From Gammaproteobacteria bacterium (lineage in GTDB: Bacteria > Pseudomonadota > Gammaproteobacteria > Pseudomonadales > Pseudohongiellaceae): a DNA stretch of 64,000 nt. This document shows, piece after piece, positions 30,612 through 41,300 of the stretch. The stretch covers positions 1 through 64,000 of the forward strand of contig JAGYKB010000001.1 of NCBI GenBank assembly GCA_018401885.1, read 5' to 3'. The notes under the pieces are model-generated. The model ran no database searches, had not been told where the DNA came from, and worked only from the letters and a program-made list of their open reading frames with translations. How positions within the stretch are numbered: the stretch's first letter is position 1; the number at the start of each line of letters is the position of its first letter. The translations under genes and the position numbers were made by a program.

Positions 30612-30967
30612 CTGCCGGCAAGTTTAACCTTATCGAAGCGTTTTTCGAGGGCGGCTTTTAAGATAGCTCGATGGTCGCCCTGAATTTCGATTACACCGTT
30701 TTTAATTGTACCGCCAGTACCGCATTGCGCTTTGAGTGCCTTCGCAAGCTTCGTAAGCTCTTCACCCGCGAGGGGTACTCCGCTTATCAGGCATACCCCT
30801 TTACCTTTTCGTCCCTTTGTTTCGCGGCTAATACGTATTACCCCATCGTTAGGCATTGTTTGCGTTGATGTAACGCACTGGCATTTTCTTAACTGTTTCC
30901 CGCATTTAGGACATGTCTGCTCGGTAGGGCCACCTGCGGTCGAATAAACTAGTCGCGAGTTGCTCAT
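30608..30967 (-). CDS. yciH: SUI1-family translation factor YciH
   Basis: YciH is the bacterial relative of eukaryotic initiation factor 1 (SUI1 fold), implicated in initiation fidelity in E. coli. This 119-residue product has a zinc-ribbon-like [13 protein letters not shown] at residues 19-31, then the SUI1 core [42 protein letters not shown] and the C-terminal basic patch. ATG 30967 is used; a TTG one codon upstream is unnecessary. It follows batD by 8 bases and could be at the end of the bat operon transcript. It is convergent with purF. Confidence 0.9.
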   Translation of the reverse strand: MSNSRLVYSTAGGPTEQTCPKCGKQLRKCQCVTSTQTMPNDGVIRISRETKGRKGKGVCLISGVPLAGEELTKLAKALKAQCGTGGTIKNGVIEIQGDHRAILKAALEKRFDKVKLAGS

Positions 30968-30975
30968 CAATGTGT

Positions 30976-32736
30976 CTAGCTTTTGTAGAGAGAGGGGAGC
31001 TGATACTTTTCTTCGCGTTGCCTCTGCCTAGCTGCTGCACGTTTGGACTTTCTTAGCCTAGTTACCAAGGCGCTGAGCTGAACACCGTCAAAGTGCGAGC
31101 TAGGCTGAGCATTAAATAGCGACGACTGGAGCGCCTTTGCTTGTTCTGTTAACTCTGGAGAGGGGCTTAGCCGCACCAAATCTTCCATGCTTCTAACTTG
31201 ACCGCCTCTTTCTGAGGCGCAGTAGTGGATCGCCCAAGTCAAAAGTGAGTCACGAATTGCTTTGTGATCGCCAGAATGGCAGGCGGACTTAAGTTTTCCA
31301 TACGCTGCCTTTTCATTAGCCTCAGGCGTTTGCGCTGCGCGCCATTCGGCGAAGCGTTGTTGGATCAACGCACCAAAGCGGCGACGGGCGAGCGCGCTGA
31401 GAAGAAAAATAACCAATGCAACCACTAGCCACTGAGCCCATCGAACAATACCGCTATCAATTTCTATTACTTCGGCCTCTGCCTGCGCGTCTATCATTGC
31501 TTGATCGACAATCGGCTCAGGGGCTAACAACGCCTGAATTTCTTGCGTGCTCGCGACAGTTTGCTCTGAGGGGAGCACGCCCTCGACTGTTGCGACTTCG
31601 AAACGCGTAGCCGGTAGTGTGGTTGTTCTTGCGGAGTCGGCATTAATATCCCACCAGGGAATCTCCAGGGCAGGCACTTCAATAGTTCCGGCCTCGAGTG
31701 CTACGTAGGTGCTAGTTTCGACTCGAGTACCTACGATACTGCCATCAACGAAAGTCCGTGATATATCCGCAGGGTCTGGGTAGAGATTTAAGCCGTCAAT
31801 TTTCTGAGGAGAAAAAGGAGGCAGCACCGCGCCATCCAGACCTTCCGCTCTTAGTATTAGCGTGCGGACTACGCTGTCGCCAACTTTCAGAGCGTTGATA
31901 TCACCAGACCAAGTTTCTTCGAGTGTCAGACCGGTTACAGGTAGCCAATCTTCGCCTCTGGGCACTGTCGCTGGTCGCTCCTTAACCTCTATCGTTGTCC
32001 CTTCTATGAATGCAGTAACGCGCCTAGTATTCATGTTCCTAAATACAAAATTACTCGATCCGTCTGTGACCTCTCCGCGGAACAAAATGTCTGGAATTTC
32101 GAGTGGTCCGCTACGCTGAGGGAAGATAACGTAGCGCTTCTCATAGACACCAAAGCGCTCACCATCTATTAAGCGCTCGTACTGATTAGGCGAGCCAATT
32201 AGCTGAGTAACGGTGTCTTCCATATCGAGTTCGGTGAATACAGGATTGCGAATCCCGTTAATCGTGTAAAAGAGGCGCACAGTGAACAATAGTTGCTCTT
32301 GAACGTAGACACTGTCCTTGTTTACTTCGATTTCTAGATACAGCTCGTTATTGCCTTGATTAGAACGCGGCCCTGCGTTCACTACGCTAATCGATATTGG
32401 ATCAGTTGTTTGATTGAGAATCGACAGTGCGGGAATGACGAGATCACCTTCCTTCTCTGGAAATAAGGTAATGACGTAATCTGTCCAAGACTCCGTAACA
32501 CCATTGATGCTACGAATTTGACTCGAAGTGCGCGTGCCAAGGACATCGAAGTCTTGAGTCAATGGGGTTAAATCGAGCTGCATACCTTGACGTTGATCAT
32601 AGACCCTAATCGTGAGTGTTAGGGTCTCACCGCGTGCTAGTTCACTACGATCGACGCTGAGCTCAATCTGCTGTGCAAATACAGAGGCTGAGAACAGCGC
32701 CCAGAATAGAAGAATGAGTGAGTAAATTCTTACCAT
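30976..32736 (-). CDS. batD: BatD-like oxygen tolerance protein
   Basis: BatD-family proteins accompany the MoxR-VWA (Bat) cluster; their role is unknown beyond an association with aerotolerance in Bacteroides. The 586-residue product has a signal peptide (IYSLILLFWALFSASVFAQ, cleaved near residue 22), a long beta-rich periplasmic part starting IELSVDRSELARGETLTLTI with further Ig-like repeats, a membrane helix near 437-453 (VVALVIFLLSALARRR) and a basic cytoplasmic tail. The start overlaps the batB/C stop by 7 bases. Orientation and order are as in other gammaproteobacterial bat clusters. Confidence 0.88.
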   Translation of the reverse strand: MVRIYSLILLFWALFSASVFAQQIELSVDRSELARGETLTLTIRVYDQRQGMQLDLTPLTQDFDVLGTRTSSQIRSINGVTESWTDYVITLFPEKEGDLVIPALSILNQTTDPISISVVNAGPRSNQGNNELYLEIEVNKDSVYVQEQLLFTVRLFYTINGIRNPVFTELDMEDTVTQLIGSPNQYERLIDGERFGVYEKRYVIFPQRSGPLEIPDILFRGEVTDGSSNFVFRNMNTRRVTAFIEGTTIEVKERPATVPRGEDWLPVTGLTLEETWSGDINALKVGDSVVRTLILRAEGLDGAVLPPFSPQKIDGLNLYPDPADISRTFVDGSIVGTRVETSTYVALEAGTIEVPALEIPWWDINADSARTTTLPATRFEVATVEGVLPSEQTVASTQEIQALLAPEPIVDQAMIDAQAEAEVIEIDSGIVRWAQWLVVALVIFLLSALARRRFGALIQQRFAEWRAAQTPEANEKAAYGKLKSACHSGDHKAIRDSLLTWAIHYCASERGGQVRSMEDLVRLSPSPELTEQAKALQSSLFNAQPSSHFDGVQLSALVTRLRKSKRAAARQRQREEKYQLPSLYKS

Positions 32737-34610
32737 ATTTGGCCACCACTCTGATTCGCATTTGCGGTTCCGTTTAGCTGACGCTGACGATACTGGTAGC
32801 GAAACTTCCGGCGCAGTAACTCACCTGGATCGTCGTCGATACGGCGTAGCCACTGCTCGAGTGCCTGCTGTTCTTCGAATTCATCATTCTCAGTCTCGTT
32901 CGGCGTGTTCTGCTCGCTATTGGATTCGGAGTTTTCCTGATCCTCTGGTGAGTCCTGTTGCTGTTGTTCCTGCTGTTCTTGTTCGTCTTGATTGCCTTCT
33001 TGGCTCTCTTGGTCCTGCTGCTCGCTATTTTCCTCTTGCTGGTCAGATTCACTTTCCGAGCTTTGTTCTGAATCACTTTCTTCGCTGTCGCCTTCCTCTT
33101 GCTCACCTTCTTCGGCTTGCTGTTGCTCTAAAAGCTGTTCAACGATCTCCTTGTTCTTAATAGCGTCTTCGTGAGACTCATCGAGCCCTAGCGCTATGTT
33201 GTAAGCAGTTATCGCCTCAGCATAGTTGCCGCTCTGAGCAAGTGCATTGCCGCGGTTGTAATGACCATCTGCGCTGCCATTCGCCGCGAAGGCTGCGACC
33301 GCCGCTTCATAATTGCCGTCTCGGTAGGATGCAGCTCCGCGCCAATCAGTATTCTCGAAAAGATTGGCGGCTTCGCTGTGTTCTTCGCGCTTAAACGCGC
33401 CGGCCGCGCGTTGGTCTCGCGTCATCCACAACCCTTTCCAAGCATCCATGATGCTAAATGGTTGCGCCTCAATCTCGGTCGAAAGGGGCAGACCCTCTTC
33501 GCTGATCTGAATGTCGACAGTGGGACCGAAATCAGCCGCGTAGGCCTGCTGCGGTGGTGTTACTAATGCGAGGCTCACTGAAAGGGGTAGCAGAAATAGC
33601 CAACCTCTTCGGAAACTTAGCGCTGAGAGAGGTACTACTAATAGTAGAAGCCATGGGCCTATTTCGTACCATACATCAAACTCTTCTTCGACGTCGGATA
33701 GAGATTCGTCATCAAGTGGATTGATGTCGCTAAGCAGATAAGCTAAGTCTGAATCGGCTAGTTGAATGTCGTGATAGCGTCCGCCAACGCGGTTGGCAAG
33801 TGAGGTTAGTAGGTTTTTATTGAGTCGAGGTACGATTATGGTGCCGCGTTCGTCGGTTAAAAAATTGCCGTCATTGGTGCGAATTGGTGCACCGTCTTCG
33901 GTGCCAATTCCCATGACCAAAAGCTCATTGTTAGTGCCTTCGAGCAAGTCAGCGATTCGCTGCTCTTCGTCGAAGCCTGCGATGCCGTCCGTCATCAGTA
34001 AGATCTTGCCGCTGCCACCATCTGTATTCTTGAGGAGGCCAATGGCAAGTTCGAGCGCCGCGACAGGGTTGCTGCCGAACAAAGGCATGATATTGGGATT
34101 GAGTGAGGGTACCAGCGCTTCGATTGTGACTACGTCGTCGGTGAGTGGGGTCACCGTATGTGCGTCGCCGGCATAAACGACAAGAGCGGTCTGTCCTTCA
34201 CTGCGTAGAGCGAGTACATCGCGAAGTTTGCGTTTAGCGAGATCGACGCGGCTGGGACTATGATCGGGCGCAAACATCGATAGTGAGAGGTCGAGCACGA
34301 TAACTAGCGCGTCTTCGCGCTTCTGTACTGGCTGTGGCAGTTTTTCCCACACGGGCCCTGCAAGAGCGATACTTGTTAGCGACCAAACTACAAGTAGCAA
34401 AATAAGGGGTGTGCGCTGGGAAGCGTTCTTGCTGCGATCGAGAAGATAAGGGAGTAGTTCTTTATCAATTGCTCTGTCCCAGGCCGTGACATTGCTGTTG
34501 AGGCGCCAGAGAGCGGATAGCAGCATGAATGCGGGAACCAAGGCGAGCAGCCACAGGGGACGCAGGAAGTGGAAATTCTCAAGCAGACTCGCGGGGAAAA
34601 TAAACTCCAT
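32730..34610 (-). CDS. BatB/BatC-like VWA and TPR protein
   Basis: This protein joins a BatB-type von Willebrand A domain to a BatC-type TPR region. Two N-terminal helices (WLLALVPAFMLLSALW; PLILLLVVWSLTSIAL) precede the VWA domain, whose metal-binding DLSLS motif is D107/S109/S111, with TDGIAG later. A third and a fourth helix lie near 325-365, then TPR units around SADGHYNRGNALAQSGNYAE, a very acidic Gln/Glu/Ser low-complexity stretch of about 85 residues, and the conserved end RIDDDPGELLRRKFRYQYR. ATG 34610 starts 1 base after the batA stop; 29 upstream in-frame codons lie inside batA and are rejected. Confidence 0.88.
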   Translation of the reverse strand: MEFIFPASLLENFHFLRPLWLLALVPAFMLLSALWRLNSNVTAWDRAIDKELLPYLLDRSKNASQRTPLILLLVVWSLTSIALAGPVWEKLPQPVQKREDALVIVLDLSLSMFAPDHSPSRVDLAKRKLRDVLALRSEGQTALVVYAGDAHTVTPLTDDVVTIEALVPSLNPNIMPLFGSNPVAALELAIGLLKNTDGGSGKILLMTDGIAGFDEEQRIADLLEGTNNELLVMGIGTEDGAPIRTNDGNFLTDERGTIIVPRLNKNLLTSLANRVGGRYHDIQLADSDLAYLLSDINPLDDESLSDVEEEFDVWYEIGPWLLLLVVPLSALSFRRGWLFLLPLSVSLALVTPPQQAYAADFGPTVDIQISEEGLPLSTEIEAQPFSIMDAWKGLWMTRDQRAAGAFKREEHSEAANLFENTDWRGAASYRDGNYEAAVAAFAANGSADGHYNRGNALAQSGNYAEAITAYNIALGLDESHEDAIKNKEIVEQLLEQQQAEEGEQEEGDSEESDSEQSSESESDQQEENSEQQDQESQEGNQDEQEQQEQQQQDSPEDQENSESNSEQNTPNETENDEFEEQQALEQWLRRIDDDPGELLRRKFRYQYRQRQLNGTANANQSGGQIW

Positions 34611-34611
34611 A

Positions 34612-35655
34612 CTAGTGAGGCTCCTGAGAGAATTCTTCCTCTCGCCCGCGCGGATTGATGCCAAAAAGCAGGTTCCACGGTATAGAAAGCAGGGCAAGCA
34701 AGAAGCTTAGAAGGAGTGCAGCGCCTAGGGGCCAATAGAACAAAACCTTGGTAGGCCTGTAGGTTTGATCGTCTTGCTCTATCGCTTCGAGTCTATCGAG
34801 TTCTTCGTAGATTTCAACGAGGTCATTGACATCGCGCGCGCGGAAATATCTCCCACCGGTTGCTTCAGCTATTTGCGTCAACACAGCCTCGTCAAGTTCG
34901 GCAGAGGGGTTTATTGCCCGTGCCCCAAAAAACGAGCGCTGAATAACTTGATCTGCGCCAATACCGATTGTGTAGATTTTAATGCCTTCAATAGCCGCGA
35001 GCTGTCCTGCCTGAAGGGGGTCGATTTCACCTGAGTTATTCACGCCGTCTGTAAGCAATACGAGGACTCGACTGTTCTCCGGTCGAGTGCGGAGATGTTT
35101 AACACCGAGTCCGATAGATTCGCCAATCGCTGTTGCCGATTCTTCGATGATCCCGATGTCGGCCTCTTCGAGTAGGGTGCCTACCGTTTCTCGATCGAAT
35201 GTAAGTGGGGCTTGGATGTAAGCGTGCGCTGCAAACAGAATCAGTCCGAGGCGATCTCCTTCTCGGCGCTCTACGAAGTCGCTAATAACGCGCTTAACGA
35301 CGGAGATACGCGAGACCTGGCGATTGCCAATTACCATATCCTGCGCCTCCATTGATCCTGAAATATCAACCGAGAGCATGAGATCGCGACCAGTAGAGGG
35401 TAATTCAACGGGGTCACCAAGCCATTGGGGGCGCGTACCCGCGGCGACTAAAAGTAGCCAAATTACTGTGCACAAAATAACCGAGAGTGTGCGGCCGTTG
35501 CTTATCTTTTCACTGTCTGATTGAAGGCGCGTCAGCATAGTAAAAAACGGGACGTAGAGTGCTGCGTCTTGCCTTGGCGCGCGCATAGCGAATTTGTAAA
35601 CGAGATAAGGCAGGGGAAGTATGGCTGCGACCCATGGCCATGTTAGCTCTAACAT
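34612..35655 (-). CDS. batA: BatA-like VWA membrane protein
   Basis: BatA-type proteins hold a von Willebrand A domain in the periplasm or at the membrane and are thought to act with the MoxR ATPase in assembling or activating protein complexes. The 347-residue product has a short N-terminal hydrophobic segment (WPWVAAILPLPYLVYKF), a helix LSVILCTVIWLLLVAAG at ~57-73, the MIDAS motif DISGS (D97, S99, S101) with LTDGVNNSG later, and a C-terminal helix FYWPLGAALLLSFLLALLSI. The start overlaps the DUF4381 stop by 1 base (TAATG). Confidence 0.9.
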   Translation of the reverse strand: MLELTWPWVAAILPLPYLVYKFAMRAPRQDAALYVPFFTMLTRLQSDSEKISNGRTLSVILCTVIWLLLVAAGTRPQWLGDPVELPSTGRDLMLSVDISGSMEAQDMVIGNRQVSRISVVKRVISDFVERREGDRLGLILFAAHAYIQAPLTFDRETVGTLLEEADIGIIEESATAIGESIGLGVKHLRTRPENSRVLVLLTDGVNNSGEIDPLQAGQLAAIEGIKIYTIGIGADQVIQRSFFGARAINPSAELDEAVLTQIAEATGGRYFRARDVNDLVEIYEELDRLEAIEQDDQTYRPTKVLFYWPLGAALLLSFLLALLSIPWNLLFGINPRGREEEFSQEPH

Positions 35656-36224
35656 TACGCGTTTGCCTCCGCGCTTCGGGGCGCATTTTGCGTGGTATCT
35701 ATTCGCTGCTCATTCGTACCTGCCTGGCGATATTGTGCGATAATCCAGGCGGTTGCAAAGGCATGAAGTTTTTCGGGATCTACCGCCAGCTGGCGCTGAA
35801 ATCGTCCGCGAGCAAAGCCGGTGGCTAGTTGATCGTCTAGAAGAGGCTCTGCGCTGGCTGATGACGCACGTAGAAATTGAACCCATTCTTCACCGCTCAA
35901 GCTTGCAATCTCTGTATGTTGATTGTGAAAGAGTGCAACCCGGCGTAATACGCTGTTTGACCCATTCAGTAAATTCAGTCCGGCCAGTTGGTCACCACGG
36001 CTAACGTGTTCATTGTAAGTTGTCATGCATCGTTCGAGTTCCGCCAGCGCGAAGCTTAGCAGTAATTTTGCGTCGCGGGCGCGAGCGTAAGCTCGCCAGG
36101 CAAAGACAATGGCGATGAGGGTTATTACCGCGAGCAACCACCAGCCCGGGGCGGGCGGCCACCAGCTAATGGGGCTAGGCAGTCGTATGTCGGCGAGCTG
36201 TGCTAAGAGTTCTTCGCTATCCAT
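35655..36224 (-). CDS. DUF4381 membrane protein of the bat cluster
   Basis: DUF4381 proteins are found between the DUF58 and VWA genes of bat clusters and have no assigned activity. The 189-residue product has the family start LLAQLADIRLPSPISWWPPAPGWW, a membrane helix at about 26-45 (WWLLAVITLIAIVFAWRAY), a helical cytoplasmic part containing EEWVQFLRA, and a C-terminal segment with FARGRFQ. It overlaps the end of the DUF58 gene by 22 bases, which implies coupled translation. Confidence 0.82.
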   Translation of the reverse strand: MDSEELLAQLADIRLPSPISWWPPAPGWWLLAVITLIAIVFAWRAYARARDAKLLLSFALAELERCMTTYNEHVSRGDQLAGLNLLNGSNSVLRRVALFHNQHTEIASLSGEEWVQFLRASSASAEPLLDDQLATGFARGRFQRQLAVDPEKLHAFATAWIIAQYRQAGTNEQRIDTTQNAPRSAEANA

Positions 36225-37183
36225 TCTCGGATTTGCTCCACGACGAGTTGATTGGTTCGTAGTTTAATCAAACGAATTTTGAGGCGTTCGAGATCTGATT
36301 CAATTCCTGCAACACGCTCTTCGAATTGTTGCTTGTAACGCGATCGAGTCTTGGTGCTATGTGTATTAATCGAGCCTTTACTCGCGCCATCGGTAATGCT
36401 GTATACACCCGGCATCGGGAGGCTTTCTTCTAGCGCATCGTAAACCATGCAGCAAACAACGTTGTTATGACGTGACAGCTGATTAAGGTATTGTAGTGCT
36501 GTGTCATCGAGAGTCGCGAAGTCTGAAATCACGTAGAGCGTGCTGCCTGGCTTCGTTATACGACGGATCTGACCTAAGGCATGCGCGAGACCGGGTTTAA
36601 AATCCACGGCGATTGGTTCTTCAGCAATGCTCTTGGTTCTCTTACTTAGTTTTTGATTGAAATTAAAAATCTGATTGAGTAGATGAAGTGCCGAACGACG
36701 AGATCGCTTTGGTCTAACGAGACTAGAATTGTTATCTGAAAAGACCAGCCCCCCAACGCGATCGCCGTTATCAATGGCGAGCCAACAGAAGAGTGCGGCG
36801 GCCTGTGCCGCGATGACAGACTTAAAAGCCACTTGGCTGCCGAAAAACATACTTGAGCATTGATCGACAGCGATAATAACCGGTCGCTCACGCTCTTCTC
36901 GAAAGACTTTTGTTACCGCGCGGCCGGTGCGCGCAGTGGCTCGCCAATCGATCAGCCGTATGTCGTCTCCAGCTTGGTAGGGTCTAAACTCTTCGAAATC
37001 GATCCCTCGACCGCGTATTTTAGATAGATGCAGGCCGGAAATGCCCGCAATCGAGCGCGCGTGGGATACATAAGCGAGAGCCTTCGCTGCCTGCCTTTGT
37101 ATCAGCATCTGCGGCAGTGTGATTAACGCGCCTCGGCTTCGGTATCGCTCGTGCTGCGGGTCGAGTTTCGATTTAGCGACCAT
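36203..37183 (-). CDS. DUF58 domain protein
   Basis: DUF58 proteins are VWA-related partners of MoxR ATPases. This 326-residue product has the signature GRGIDFEEFRPYQAGDDIRLIDWRATARTG around residues 58-87, then VIIAVDQCSSMFFGS, a degenerate MIDAS-like motif, and LYVISDFATLDD. There is no clear membrane segment, so a cytoplasmic location is inferred. It lies 25 bases after moxR and overlaps the DUF4381 gene. Confidence 0.87.
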   Translation of the reverse strand: MVAKSKLDPQHERYRSRGALITLPQMLIQRQAAKALAYVSHARSIAGISGLHLSKIRGRGIDFEEFRPYQAGDDIRLIDWRATARTGRAVTKVFREERERPVIIAVDQCSSMFFGSQVAFKSVIAAQAAALFCWLAIDNGDRVGGLVFSDNNSSLVRPKRSRRSALHLLNQIFNFNQKLSKRTKSIAEEPIAVDFKPGLAHALGQIRRITKPGSTLYVISDFATLDDTALQYLNQLSRHNNVVCCMVYDALEESLPMPGVYSITDGASKGSINTHSTKTRSRYKQQFEERVAGIESDLERLKIRLIKLRTNQLVVEQIREWIAKNS

Positions 37184-37208
37184 AGGTTAGCTCTCTGAGA
37201 CTCAGTGC

Positions 37209-38168
37209 TTAAGCGGATGGTACGCGCTGACGAATCGTCTCCAACACTTGGTCGGGAGTAATGCCGCTCGCTTCAGCCTCGAAGCTAAGCAAAATTCGAT
37301 GGCGTAGCACATCGAAAAGTACTTCTTGGACGTCGTCAGGACTGACGAAATCCCTTCCTTGAATCCATGCGTGGGCCCGCGCGCACCGATCTAGAGAGAT
37401 TGTGCCGCGAGGGCTGGCGCCATACTCGAGCCAGCCATCAAGGTCTTCGCCGTATTGCGCGGGTTCTCGTGTCGCCATGATGAGTTGAATGATGTACTCC
37501 TCAACTTCGGGGGCCATGTGCATGGCAAGGATCTCTTGCCGTGCAGCAAAGAGGGTATCTTGGGAAATTTCCTTTGGTACATCAGTCGCCACGTTGGCAG
37601 CTTCGTCGCGCACAAGCTTGAGAATGTCTCGTTCAGCAGACGCAGCGGGGTAACCGATCGCGACATGCATGAGGAAGCGATCGAGCTGCGCTTCGGGAAG
37701 CGGATAGGTGCCTTCTTGCTCAATAGGGTTTTGTGTCGCCATAACGAGGAAAAGGGGTGGCAAAGTGAATGATTCGCGACCGACACTGACCTGATGCTCT
37801 GCCATTGCCTCGAGAAGTGCGGACTGAACCTTCGCTGGAGCTCGGTTGATTTCGTCGGCGAGTACCAAATTGTGGAAAATAGGGCCCTTCTGAAAGCGGA
37901 AAGACCCGTCTTCTGGTCGGAAAACCTCTGTGCCAGTGATATCACTTGGCAGTAGATCTGGCGTAAATTGGATTCGGTGGAAGTCGCCTTCAACAGCCTT
38001 TGACAGATCTTTAATAGCTTTAGTTTTCGCGAGCCCCGGCGCGCCCTCCACGAGCAAATGGCCATCGGCAAGAAGGGCAATAAGGAGGCGATCTATGAGG
38101 CGCTCTTGGCCTATAATCTGCGTCGATAACCATTCCCTGAGTTCTGTTATTATTCCGTGGTGGCTCAT
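37209..38168 (-). CDS. MoxR-family AAA+ ATPase
   Basis: MoxR ATPases act as chaperones that help mature or activate partner complexes, usually with VWA proteins encoded beside them. The 319-residue product has Walker [14 protein letters not shown] at residues 42-54, the MoxR signature [19 protein letters not shown], Walker [21 protein letters not shown], sensor [22 protein letters not shown] and the C-terminal [10 protein letters not shown] arginine segment. It is the first gene of the minus-strand cluster, with a 150-base region shared with the divergent glutamate dehydrogenase gene. Confidence 0.92.
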   Translation of the reverse strand: MSHHGIITELREWLSTQIIGQERLIDRLLIALLADGHLLVEGAPGLAKTKAIKDLSKAVEGDFHRIQFTPDLLPSDITGTEVFRPEDGSFRFQKGPIFHNLVLADEINRAPAKVQSALLEAMAEHQVSVGRESFTLPPLFLVMATQNPIEQEGTYPLPEAQLDRFLMHVAIGYPAASAERDILKLVRDEAANVATDVPKEISQDTLFAARQEILAMHMAPEVEEYIIQLIMATREPAQYGEDLDGWLEYGASPRGTISLDRCARAHAWIQGRDFVSPDDVQEVLFDVLRHRILLSFEAEASGITPDQVLETIRQRVPSA

Positions 38169-38318
38169 AGTTTAAAGTCTCAAATAGTGGGGCTTTTTTG
38201 CAAGGTCATCGATTTTAACCGTTTTCAACTGGATGTCTAGGCGCGCCTCTGGTCCGAGTGCGCGAGTACCGACCGTGTTACGCGTCTGGGTCTTACTAAG
38301 TTGTGGAGAAGGTAGGCA

Positions 38319-41300
38319 ATGAGCAAGGAATCACGTTCTCGTGAGTTACAGATAGACACAATTTTGTCCGCTATTACCCAAGCCTTAGGCGGCAGATCGG
38401 CCGCGAAAGACGACCTTCTACACCGTTTCACTAAGCGCTATGTTGGCAACAACCCTGCGCCAATCTCTTCTACCAACGCCACCGAACAGTTTGTTAAAGA
38501 TATCGCGCAAGCGTGGCATTTTATCCAAGAGCGAAAATCCAGCCGGCCGCTCATTTCTTTCGAGGAGGCACTGCTCGAAGAGAATGGCAGGCAGTTACCC
38601 ACCACACTCGTTCGCGTGCTGCTCGATGACAAGCCCTTTATCGTGGACTCGCTACGCCAAGCCCTGCTGAGGTCGGGCGCAACTATTAAAGTGGTTCGTA
38701 ACACCGTGCTCTTCAGCGGTAGACGCAAACCAGGTGCTGCGAGGGATAGCCTGGGACGCTTTGGGGAATTGGTTGATCTGGCTGCGTCGAGCTACGATGA
38801 TTTTAGCGCTGAATCCTTCTGTAGCATTACCTGCGCTAGATGGCCAAGCGAGCGTTCTAAGGACATAGAATCCGAGCTTCGCGACGCGCTTAACCATGTC
38901 AGTGCGGCTGTTGGCAGCTATAAAGAAATGACCTCAGCTGCAGCAAACCTTCGCCGCAACCTGCTCACGAACGCTGAATACCTGCCTGTCTCTGAAGAGA
39001 ACGTCGCCGAGTCGATAGAATTTATCGGATGGCTTATCGACAATCATTTTACATTTTTGGGATACGAAAAGTATCGGATACGCGAAAAATCCGGCGAGAG
39101 TATTATCGAACTCGAACCAGGCTCGCTCTTAGGCGTCTCGCGCTATAAATCTCAGCTCAAATCGCAAACCAAGGTAAGTTCGCTGCCCGGAGCGGCAGTT
39201 GATTTCATCAGCCGGCCCAAATTACTTAGCTTTGCCAAATCTTCGAAGCGCTCGAAAGTACATCGTCCCGCTTATTACGATTATGTTTTGATAAAAGAAT
39301 TCGATAAGGCGGGTCGAGTGACGCACATGCACCGCTTCCTTGGGCTGTACACCTCGTCCGTTTATTTCAGAGAAGCTCTTTCGATACCGCTAGTCCGAAA
39401 GAAAGTGAGCCGTGCACTCGAAAATTCCGGCTACACAAAAAACGGGCACAACATGAAAGACCTCATGCAGGTCATTAATACGTTTCCGCGAGACGAGCTC
39501 TTTCAGATCAGTAGTAGGTCATTGCTGGACATGGCAGTTGGAATTACAAAGATTCGCGATACCGGAACAAGTAAGCTCTTCGTGCGCAAAGATTTCTATG
39601 GCCGTTTTGTTTCGTGTCTCGTCTACATTCCCCGCGAATTGTTTAATACCAAATCTCGTGTTGCTATTCAGTCTTTGCTTCAGACCCGTTTGCAAGCAGA
39701 AGATGTCGATTTTAATACCTATTTGTCTGAATCCTCCCAGGCGCGCATTCACCTAGTTTTTAAGGTGCCAACCATTCGCGCGCTCAAGATTGATCAGAGT
39801 GCACTTGAGAGACAAATCGTCGAGCTCATTCGTCCGTGGGAAGATGACTTCATGGAGCGCCTGCGTGAAACCGGCTCCGAGGACGAAGCGCAGCAGCAGT
39901 ACCGTCAATACGCAGACTGTTTCTCAACTGCCTACAAAGAGGCTTATACAGCCACCGAGGCCGTCGAAGATGTTAAGTTTATTAGCTCTGTGGCAAGTTC
40001 TGGTGATATCGCAGTTAACCTGCGTGAGTCACATGCCGAGCGAGCTGAGTTTAGCTTTAAGCTCTTTAGCTTAGAAAGCCAGCTTATGCTGTCCGATGTG
40101 GACCCAATTTTGGAGAATCTCGGTCTTCGCATCGTAAGTGAGAGTACTTATCCTCTACGCGGTAATTCCGCGAGCGAATCCGACGAGCTCGGCCCGCGTA
40201 TTTGGCTTCATGATTTCTTGGTGTATCGCAGCAATGCCACTTCGCCGCTGAGTGATCAGGGTAGAAGATGTTTTGAGCAAGCCTTCTATGCTATCTGGTC
40301 GACAAGGGTCGAAGATGACGCATTTAATGCCTTAGTGCTTAGTTCAGGACTTACATGGCGAGAAGCTGCTTTGATGCGCGCTTTAGGTGCCTATCTTAAG
40401 CAGATTCGATTCGACTATTCACAAGGATTTATTGCCGAGACGCTGTCTTCTCATGCGCAGATTACAAGTGATCTCATGACGTTATTCACCGAGCTATTCG
40501 AACCAAGCAAGAGTAAGCGCCGGTATGCAACGTGTCGAAATAGGATCGTTAAGGCGATCGACGCGGTGTCGAATCTTTCTGAAGATAGCGTCCTGCGAGC
40601 CTATCTCGGCCTCATTGATGCGACGCTTAGAAGCAACTTCTTTCAAATGGATTCAGCTGGAGAATTGAAGGACTACTTCTCGTTTAAATTTGAGCCACAG
40701 CGCATCGATGGCGTGCCAAAGCCGTTGCCAAAATATGAAATTTTTGTTTATTCGAGCAAAGTCGAAGGCGTTCATCTGCGTGGTGGAAAAGTGGCTCGTG
40801 GCGGCCTCCGCTGGTCGGATAGGCGCGAAGATTATCGCACCGAAATTTTAGGACTCGTCAAAGCTCAGCAGGTCAAGAACTCAGTCATCGTGCCTGTTGG
40901 AGCAAAGGGTGGCTTTGTTGTTAAAGACACGGCCCCTGTTGCCAACCGCGCCGAATTTCAGGCGCGGGGAATACGCGCCTACGAAACGTTCATTGCGGGT
41001 TTGCTTGATATTACTGACAATTTGAAAGAGGGGACGCTTATTGCGCCCGTGCGCGTTGTTCGTCGCGATGGAGATGATCCTTATTTAGTTGTTGCTGCGG
41101 ACAAAGGCACAGCAACCTTTTCGGATATCGCAAACGAAATAGCAGCCCGCTATGGCTTTTGGTTGGGCGATGGCTTCGCCTCAGGCGGCAGCAATGGCTA
41201 TGATCACAAGGCCATGGGTATCACCGCGAAAGGGGCATGGATTTCTGTGCAGCGCCATTTCCGAGAGCGCGGCATCGATATTCAAAAAGAGGAGTTTAGC

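Noticed and set aside
32880-33140. CTG/TTC-rich low-complexity DNA that looks repetitive
   Set aside because: It encodes the Gln/Glu/Ser tract of the VWA-TPR protein and is not a mobile or regulatory repeat.
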